The notes beneath the pieces are model-generated. The model saw nothing but the letters and a program-made list of their open reading frames with translations, ran no database searches and was not told the DNA's origin. This document shows, in pieces, positions 57,980 to 64,000 of a stretch of DNA of 64,000 nt. This stretch comes from Tritrichomonas musculus (Eukaryota > Parabasalia > Tritrichomonadida > Tritrichomonadidae). The stretch covers positions 2,108,001 through 2,172,000 of the forward strand of contig JAPFFF010000004.1 of NCBI GenBank assembly GCA_039105265.1. The letters run 5' to 3'. Both the position numbers and the translations under genes were made by a program. Numbering within the stretch: position 1 is the first letter of the stretch; each line of letters begins with the position of its first letter.

Positions 57980-60601
57980 ATGAGTGATACTACTACAAGA
58001 TTTAAAGGAGATATACAGTTTAAGATAGGGGATGCTACTCGAAAAGGTAGCCAGTTATTAACCTTGGGTGACTTAGATAACTATGTACAGACAGGTCATT
58101 TATTTAATGAGGTCGAAGGTTTACCAGAAGTTGATATTAAAAATAAAAATATACAGTATGTATCATTTGAGTCTTCAACAACAACTTACAATATCCTTAA
58201 GTTTGTTAATTTGCCTGAAGACTTCATGAATAAGCTCAATGATATAAAAACCCAGACTAATATATTTAAGATAGTATTGAGGAAGAATATAGTATATGAT
58301 ACAAGTGGTAATTTAGTTAAGGAGTTCTACATATATGTTAAGGATGGTCAAGTATATTCTCCTTTGATAACTAAAAGTAGTAATGGATGTAGTATAAATA
58401 ATAGTACCATTATGGGATATATGAATATAGCTTTTGATAGTAAACTAGACTTCAACCCATATACCTTGTGGCTGAATGGGGAGTTGAGCATAATGAATGA
58501 ATATATAACAGATTCTTTACAGACAGAGAAGGCAATAAAGTGTTCTATAATAAAAGCTGATAATGCATTAAGTTTACGTAAGAGTGATGTACTATACTTA
58601 TATAAGCCTACATCAACTAGTCAGGTTGTGATCGATAACAAGAAGTATTGGTTACTTCAATGGAACATAGATACAGGATATACTATACCTAATGACTTAG
58701 AGTTTAGGTTTAATGAGTATTGTTTTGGTAATAAGTGGTTTTTATCATGGGATGGTACAAAATGGGTAGGTGATAACATACAAGGTCATATCAATGGTAG
58801 ATTAGTTAATGGATTAAATAAGGAGAATGAGTATGGTGAAGATGGTACCTACATACAAGTCAAGAGGAGTGAGAGGAACATGAAACTGATTAATAAGCCT
58901 AATGACTACTCTCCTGATAACCTACTACATTACATGATTCATGGAGGTAAGTGCAAAATAGACTGTTTTGTAAAATTAAAGACAGGGGAGATAGAACCTT
59001 TTTCGAAATATGGTCTAGGATATCAAACAAGTCAAGGAGGTACAAAAGATGGATATGATATTGAAGCAATAAGGTGCTATAAGATGAATAATGCGACTAA
59101 TAAATTAGAAACTAGTGCTATTGATGAACTCTACCTTGATATTACCCTTGAAGGTTCTAAAAATGCAAATAGGTTCTCAGTTCGACCTACTGGAAAAGAA
59201 GGCAATGGAGGAGACAAGGTATGGTTGTTCTTACATGGAGTACTTGATTCATGTGAACAGCTTGAATATACATATGCAGCTTTGACTACTAATGACTCAA
59301 GGGATATTAAGATATATTTAGCTGATGAATATGTTGACCCAATAGATGAGGTTCATTGGGATTCAACTACTAACCCATTCGAGTATATCATTAAGCAGCA
59401 ATTTTATGAAGTATCCCCAAATCCTAATGGGGCAACGACCTTATATACTGATTATAATATTACCTCCTCTAAGATAATTACAGCTGATAATATTACTACT
59501 ATGAGGAGTGATTTAAACTTAGTTACCAACAATGTAGATGTTATTAGCTATGATGTTAACGAAATGAACACTGTTATGGAAAGCTTAAAAGGTAGAGTAT
59601 CAAGGACTGAACAAGTTACTCAACATCTGGAGGATGATGTAGATAATTTGCGTATAGTCTCATGGACAGCATTAGCTTTTGGAGTTGCAGGTACTGCAGG
59701 GTCAATAGGTTCTATTGGTATGCAGCTATTTCCAGATGGTATAAGCTTTCCTACCATAAAAGGTGGAGGATTCCTTAAAAGGTTATTCTCTCATAAGTCA
59801 ACCAAAGGTATGAGTGATTTGGTTAGAAATAGCATTAACTTCATGTCAGGTACTACAGCAAGAAGCATAACCAAAGATATAACACCTATAATTACCTGGT
59901 GTGAGGAAGAGTATAAGCAACTAGATGAACTACCTTTTACTGATGAGAATGATAACCCTGATACTGGAACCTTGACATTAAGTGGTGCTATGGATATCAG
60001 CAATATGTTTAGGGATTCACTCAAGCCTTGTTTCAAGTTGTTAGCTGAGAAGGTCAATGAGCTAGAGGCTGAGTTTGATAATTACCCTACTGTGGATGAA
60101 GCTAATGAAGGTCTAGATGTACTTATACGTAGGATAGAGACATTAGAGGGTGAAAATATCGCATTAAAAGATACTATAGCAGCAATGGAAGCTAGGTTAA
60201 CTGCATTAGAAGAGAAAAATGACCCAGATAGTGAATGGAAAGCATATTATACAGGATTTACTGATGTCACTGATGAATATAATAGGTATTTTCTATTCTC
60301 TTATTTTACAAGTGAGAAACACATAATTATTGATAATTTAGATAATGATCCAACAGGTGATAATGAACCTGTTCCAGATGGGGAGTACTTATTGATATTC
60401 AAGGACAAGACTCAAAAGCTACATTTTATTAGATTTATATCAACTGAATGGTCTGACCCTCAACAAATAAAATCATATTTGGATGAAATATACTTTAAAG
60501 ACACTAACCCACCTTCTGGTGCTTATGATATATATAATATTGAGTTAGATTGTGATGAATGTTCTATGATTTGTTTCGATGCTATATATATGAAGAAATA
60601 A
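57980..60601 (+). CDS. Giant fibre-like protein B, paralogue of A (Polinton 2)
   Basis: I choose the ATG at 57980 (TAAAATG), giving 873 residues. Residues ~194-533 are homologous to the shared module of protein A: LYLYKPTS, FNEYCFGNKWFLSWDGTKW, and QQFYEVSPNPNG through IITADNITTMRSDLN. A hydrophobic Gly/Ala stretch (~560-583, ALAFGVAGTAGSIGSIGMQL) and a coiled coil (~711-747, RIETLEGENIALKDTIAAME) follow, also matching protein A's end. A unique C-terminal beta domain of ~125 residues comes last. The gene lies 19 bp after protein A, and its stop codon directly touches the right TIR. Confidence 0.6.
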   Translation: MSDTTTRFKGDIQFKIGDATRKGSQLLTLGDLDNYVQTGHLFNEVEGLPEVDIKNKNIQYVSFESSTTTYNILKFVNLPEDFMNKLNDIKTQTNIFKIVLRKNIVYDTSGNLVKEFYIYVKDGQVYSPLITKSSNGCSINNSTIMGYMNIAFDSKLDFNPYTLWLNGELSIMNEYITDSLQTEKAIKCSIIKADNALSLRKSDVLYLYKPTSTSQVVIDNKKYWLLQWNIDTGYTIPNDLEFRFNEYCFGNKWFLSWDGTKWVGDNIQGHINGRLVNGLNKENEYGEDGTYIQVKRSERNMKLINKPNDYSPDNLLHYMIHGGKCKIDCFVKLKTGEIEPFSKYGLGYQTSQGGTKDGYDIEAIRCYKMNNATNKLETSAIDELYLDITLEGSKNANRFSVRPTGKEGNGGDKVWLFLHGVLDSCEQLEYTYAALTTNDSRDIKIYLADEYVDPIDEVHWDSTTNPFEYIIKQQFYEVSPNPNGATTLYTDYNITSSKIITADNITTMRSDLNLVTNNVDVISYDVNEMNTVMESLKGRVSRTEQVTQHLEDDVDNLRIVSWTALAFGVAGTAGSIGSIGMQLFPDGISFPTIKGGGFLKRLFSHKSTKGMSDLVRNSINFMSGTTARSITKDITPIITWCEEEYKQLDELPFTDENDNPDTGTLTLSGAMDISNMFRDSLKPCFKLLAEKVNELEAEFDNYPTVDEANEGLDVLIRRIETLEGENIALKDTIAAMEARLTALEEKNDPDSEWKAYYTGFTDVTDEYNRYFLFSYFTSEKHIIIDNLDNDPTGDNEPVPDGEYLLIFKDKTQKLHFIRFISTEWSDPQQIKSYLDEIYFKDTNPPSGAYDIYNIELDCDECSMICFDAIYMKK

Positions 60602-60831
60602 GTACGAGATTCTCGGGCAGGTACCTGTGCCGTTTCATAGATGGGCGGTTGTGGGGTGGGGTACCTGTGCCGTTTCATTGATGGGGAGCAGTAGTGAGAA
60701 CAAGAATATTTTTTTCTTTTTTTCTTTTTTCTTTTCTTTTCTTTTTCTTTTCTTTTCTTTTTCTTTTATGACGAGTTCGTGTTGACGCTTGGGGTGCCAG
60801 CCCCAGCGGAAACCGACTCGTATATACTACT
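60602..60831 (-). repeat. Right TIR of Polinton 2 (230 bp)
   Basis: Inverted copy of 35278-35498, ending at the bases TATATACTACT. The 19-bp motif pair lies at 60620-60638 and 60660-60678, again 40 bp apart. The A/G-rich tract (here TTTTC) is about 9 bp longer than in the left TIR. Otherwise there are only one or two differences, near the inner end, so the element is young or the TIRs have been homogenised. Confidence 0.95.
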
Positions 60832-61466
60832 ATTAAATTCAAATTTACATAAAAAATTTGAGAAAATGACTTATTTCTCAATTGATTTACGAAATAATTA
60901 TACACTAATTTAACAATATAATAATAATAAATATTTAAATAAATTTTATTATGTAAATAAGTTACTTTATACTCTCATTTTAAAGAAAAATGTAATTAAT
61001 ATTTTGCATTATTTTGAATTATTTTTCATCGTATTTTTGTACGTTATTTTTGGTGACGTGAGATGATTGGTTTTGGTGAAGTGAAGTTAATAGTGAAGTG
61101 ATTCTTGAAAAATATAAATTGGCTCATCTTCATAATAATATTAATAAAAATATTTTTTATAAAGTAAAATTATTAATTACTATATATTATAAATAACATT
61201 AATATTTAATATATTGAAAACCAAAAAATAATCACAATACAAACCAACATATTTTTTTAGAAATTCAATTGAAAATCATCGTTTAATTGAATTTTTCATT
61301 TTTTTTTTTTGTTAATTTATCTATTTAATATATTATGTAAAACTTAAATATAAAATTTAAAAAAGTATATAAATAATAATATTATATATATATATATATA
61401 TATATAAAATAAAATAATGTTTTAATAAAAATACTACTAGGATATAAAATGTTTATTATTTCAATA
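60832..61466. other. AT-rich non-coding DNA right of Polinton 2
   Basis: No ORF, RNA gene or strong repeat apart from a (TA)n microsatellite near 61383-61407. A slightly G-richer patch (GTGACGTGAGATGATTGG) lies near 61051-61070. Confidence 0.6.
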
Positions 61467-62370
61467 AGAGGTGAGGCTGCGAAAATTTTTGGTATTTTTT
61501 AATAATATTAATACATATTATTTTATTCCAGAATTAAATGCTATTTATGATAATTTCACTAATACTTTTTTCAGATTTTTAGCTATAAATCTATTTTTAA
61601 AATTGAATAGCTTCTATCTTATTATAATTTCAATTTTATCTTAATAAAAAAATTCTATTTACGCAAAATAATAAATAATTTAATTATCAATATTTAATAT
61701 ATAGATGTGAATATAATATTAAAATCTTCGACTAAGAATTATAAATCAAATAATGATTTTTTATGATTTAACTAACTATCATCATATTATAAGCATGATT
61801 TTTTTGGTAAATTATTGATAAATATTAAAATAAATACTTATTGTGAGGTTGATACCAAAATAAAAACAAATGAAATTATTTAGATATTTGTGAAGTTTAC
61901 ATCATTAACGTATATAGAATTATATTCAATATTAAACCTCAACCCTAGCTAAAATTGTAAAAAATTTTTTAAAAATATTTTGATATGTTTGCCAGCACCA
62001 GATAAGTTAAGAGATGAACTATAGTTATCCCTTTGATCTTTAATATAGAAGAAAATTTCTCTTTAAATTGAAAAATTTTTTTTTGAATTTTGACCAAAAA
62101 CACATTCATTGAATAGCTTTCTTATTAAAAAATAGAGATCATCTATATACAAATGCAATTTAATGGTTGAAAAGAAAAAATAATGACGAATATAGGAATT
62201 ATGACATTTTGAAATATCAATACAATTTCAATTTTTTTTGATTAAATCTGAAAAAAAGTATATGATATGAAAAGGTAACAACACCATAATACTATATTTT
62301 TAATTTATTTTTAATTTTGTTGATTATTATTCCTAAAAAAGTTCATTTAAAATTTCGCAGTCTCACCTCT
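61467..62370. mobile_element. Non-autonomous DNA transposon, 904 bp, 8-bp target duplication
   Basis: The terminal repeat AGAGGTGAGGCTGCGAAAA and on (61467-61489) is matched in inverted form at 62349-62370 with one mismatch and one length change. The flanks are identical: TTTCAATA at 61459-61466 and at 62371-62378. An 8-bp duplication fits hAT-like and some related superfamilies. The interior is AT-rich without a transposase ORF. Its TIR differs from that of the element at 12922-14112, although both begin AGA and both make 8-bp duplications. Confidence 0.8.
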
Positions 62371-63027
62371 TTTCAATATAAAAAATATAATAACTGAAAA
62401 AGTTAAAAATTTATTAAAAATAAAAAAAAATATAAACAAGTGTATCTCTAGAAAATAAATGTTTTTTAAACATATAAGTATTATTAAGTTATCAAAATAT
62501 ATATACTATAATAATTAATAAAACAAAATTATATATATATTTATATTTCATCAATTTTTATATAAAAAAATGATATAGCCTCTCAATTATAAAATGATTT
62601 TTATTCAGAAAGGGTTAGTCTATAACTTTTAACAACACTAGTGGCATGTCATTTTCCCACGGAAAAATTTTTGACATCGCGAAAATTTCCGGAAGCAAAA
62701 TGCTTAAATTTTTTTGGTGAAAATATTGGGACATCTTCACTTTTTCAACTTTTTTTTAAAAAAAAAATCAATTTTTTGAGAAAAAATTTTTTTGTATCAT
62801 TTTTTCCACATTTTTTGAAAAATATATCAAAAAATTATGCTTGTTTTTAGCAAAGGTATGCTGAAAAAATATGAAAAAATATATGATAATCAGTAATTGG
62901 TAGTGATAATAATTACCCCCAACTCGCTACAAATGATAATTTTTTTGTACTTTATTGTTATCATATTTTTTGTTAACTAAAAAAATGAAAAATTTTTATC
63001 CAGTTAACAATTTTATTCTTAAACAAC
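62371..63027. other. AT-rich non-coding DNA
   Basis: No convincing gene. AAGGGTTAGT at 62610-62619 is the inverse of ACTAACCCTT at 63026-63035, so it may be an end of a sequence related to the element at 63028-63975. Confidence 0.5.
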
Positions 63028-63975
63028 TAACCCTTACGGCCGTAGGCCGTAGTTGGAGAGTGCCGTTGTCAAATCCGTAATTTTACCGAATCCCTTCTAT
63101 ACAATTGCCGTATTTTATTTGGTCGATTTTGAGAAGAAATATAATTATATTATTTTTTCAAAATCTTTTAAATTCAATTAATATTATTACTTATTAGTAA
63201 TTTTTTATTACACGTTTGATAATAAATGGAGGAGACTCTTCAGTCTTCTGAAAAAGTTATGAGATTGAAAATGGATAATTGATTTGAGCAGGCGAAGATG
63301 ATTTGAGTAAATAATGTTATGTTGATGTTGAATAAAATCAACTTATATAACTGCAAGGACAACCATATGCAAGTGAGATTAATTTCTGTAATAAATTGGT
63401 TTTATTAAAAAGAATTTTTTATATATAATATAAAGTATTCAAAGTAAATATTCAAAAAGTTTCAATATGACCATTTATTATTTGAAAAGGTTACCGTTTT
63501 TTATATGCCGTAAATAGGTGGTTTACTCTTCTCAATTTTTTTATTTTAATAAAAATGATATTAAATCAGAAATTTATCTTATATAAACTATTTAAACATA
63601 ATTTATTTAGATTGGAAAACAATTCGTTCGTTAGCGGCCGAGAAATCAATTTTCTCACAATTTTTTTTAATAAGTTCAGAATTTTTTTTTTTTTATAAAA
63701 GAATTTTGGTTAAACTTTTTCAGATAAAATGTATTCAATTTTATGCATTTTAATTTCTAGACCGCTAACGAACGAATATTCTTTTAATCTGTATAAATTT
63801 ATAGCATATACTTATGAGAAAAATATATATCAATCTCACGAATTTTTATTCGTTTTGACACATAAACCACCTATATGCCGTAATTTCAACTCCATGCGCC
63901 GTAATTCCAAAAATCGGCATAAACTATTTAAAAATAGGTGATGTCGCCGTAGTTTACAAAACCGCCGAAGGGTTA
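63028..63975. mobile_element. Candidate non-autonomous element rich in inverted repeats and GCCGTA motifs
   Basis: The ends TAACCCTTACGGC (63028-63040) and GCCGAAGGGTTA (63964-63975) are imperfect inverted repeats. AAACAACT lies at both sides (63021-63028 and 63978-63985), though not symmetrically placed. Inside are a 16-bp perfect inverted pair (63622-63637 with 63762-63777), an 11-bp pair (63515-63525 with 63864-63874), and eight same-strand GCCGTA/GCCGTT motifs. Clustered short motifs near the ends resemble transposase binding sites. The boundaries are uncertain. Confidence 0.4.
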
Positions 63976-64000
63976 ATAAACAACTTAACACCAATTTTTT

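Larger units (their letters stand above)
35278..60831 (+). mobile_element. Polinton/Maverick element 2, looks whole
   Basis: 25,554 bp between inverted repeats that begin AGTAGTATATACGAGTCGG. It carries a Ulp1-type protease, minor and major capsid candidates, rve integrase, A32 ATPase, pVI-like protein, protein-primed polymerase B, a penton-like protein, two giant fibre-like proteins and small accessory genes. Frames look open throughout and the two TIRs are nearly identical, which suggests a young insertion. The 6 bp next to the ends (TCAAAC left, ATTAAA right) do not match, so the usual 6-bp target duplication is not seen. Confidence 0.93.

Noticed and set aside
15791-60831. Integrated giant virus or retrotransposons
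   Set aside because: The integrase, protein-primed polymerase B, A32 ATPase, protease and TIR set is that of Polintons. No reverse transcriptase, RNA polymerase subunits or mRNA capping genes are seen.
62641-63941. Short plus-strand ORFs near the right edge
   Set aside because: Lys/Phe/Asn-rich chance ORFs from A and T runs; one spans inverted repeats.
1-64000. tRNA, rRNA and spliceosomal introns
   Set aside because: No cloverleaf or rRNA-like GC-rich block was noticed, and no trichomonad-type intron consensus was found breaking the host genes. A covariance-model scan was not possible here.

Overview
The window looks like nuclear DNA of a parabasalid protist (Trichomonas/Tritrichomonas type; Tritrichomonas is my best guess). 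The reasons are intronless host genes of families expanded in trichomonads (leucine-rich-repeat and BEACH proteins), a very AT-rich genome, initiator-like TCATTT motifs upstream of a host gene, a stop codon merged with a TAAA polyadenylation signal, and large Polinton/Maverick elements. The taxon is inferred from these traits and not proved.

Layout. 1-2796 is the 3' part of a leucine-rich-repeat gene. 3470-10894 is a BEACH-WD40 gene. 10895-15109 is gene-poor AT-rich DNA holding a 128-bp mariner-type MITE (10949-11076), a diverged direct duplication with a period near 638 bp (from 11711), a 1.19-kb non-autonomous DNA transposon with 17-bp TIRs and an 8-bp target duplication (12922-14112), and a hairpin (14894-15046). 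A 23-bp satellite follows (15110-15690).

15791-34906 is Polinton 1. Recognised parts are major capsid, integrase, packaging ATPase, protein-primed DNA polymerase B carrying an internal HNH module, a penton-like minor capsid candidate, a 1064-residue fibre-like repeat protein, a NUMOD/HNH protein and several small proteins. It looks broken (about two breaks), and no right TIR is seen in the window. A second array of the same 23-bp satellite (34907-35270) separates it from Polinton 2.

Polinton 2 (35278-60831, 25.6 kb) is bounded by near-identical TIRs of about 221/230 bp and looks whole and young. It carries a Ulp1/adenain-type protease, minor and major capsid candidates, integrase, ATPase, a pVI-like small protein, polymerase B, a penton-like protein, and two very large related proteins (1755 and 873 residues) at its right end that resemble virion surface fibres. 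The two Polintons are distant relatives: they share their terminal bases, a terminal hairpin, the AAATG start context and several proteins, including a conserved family of unknown function.

60832-64000 is AT-rich non-coding DNA with a 904-bp non-autonomous DNA transposon (61467-62370, 8-bp target duplication) and a candidate element rich in inverted repeats and GCCGTA motifs (63028-63975).

How the parts would work together (family knowledge): polymerase B replicates the linear element from its TIRs, the integrase inserts it, and the capsid proteins, protease and ATPase form and fill a virion. The fibre-like proteins would be surface parts. Repeated GVQT(E/D) motifs in Polinton 2 proteins match the dynein light chain LC8 binding consensus and suggest a host interaction (inference).
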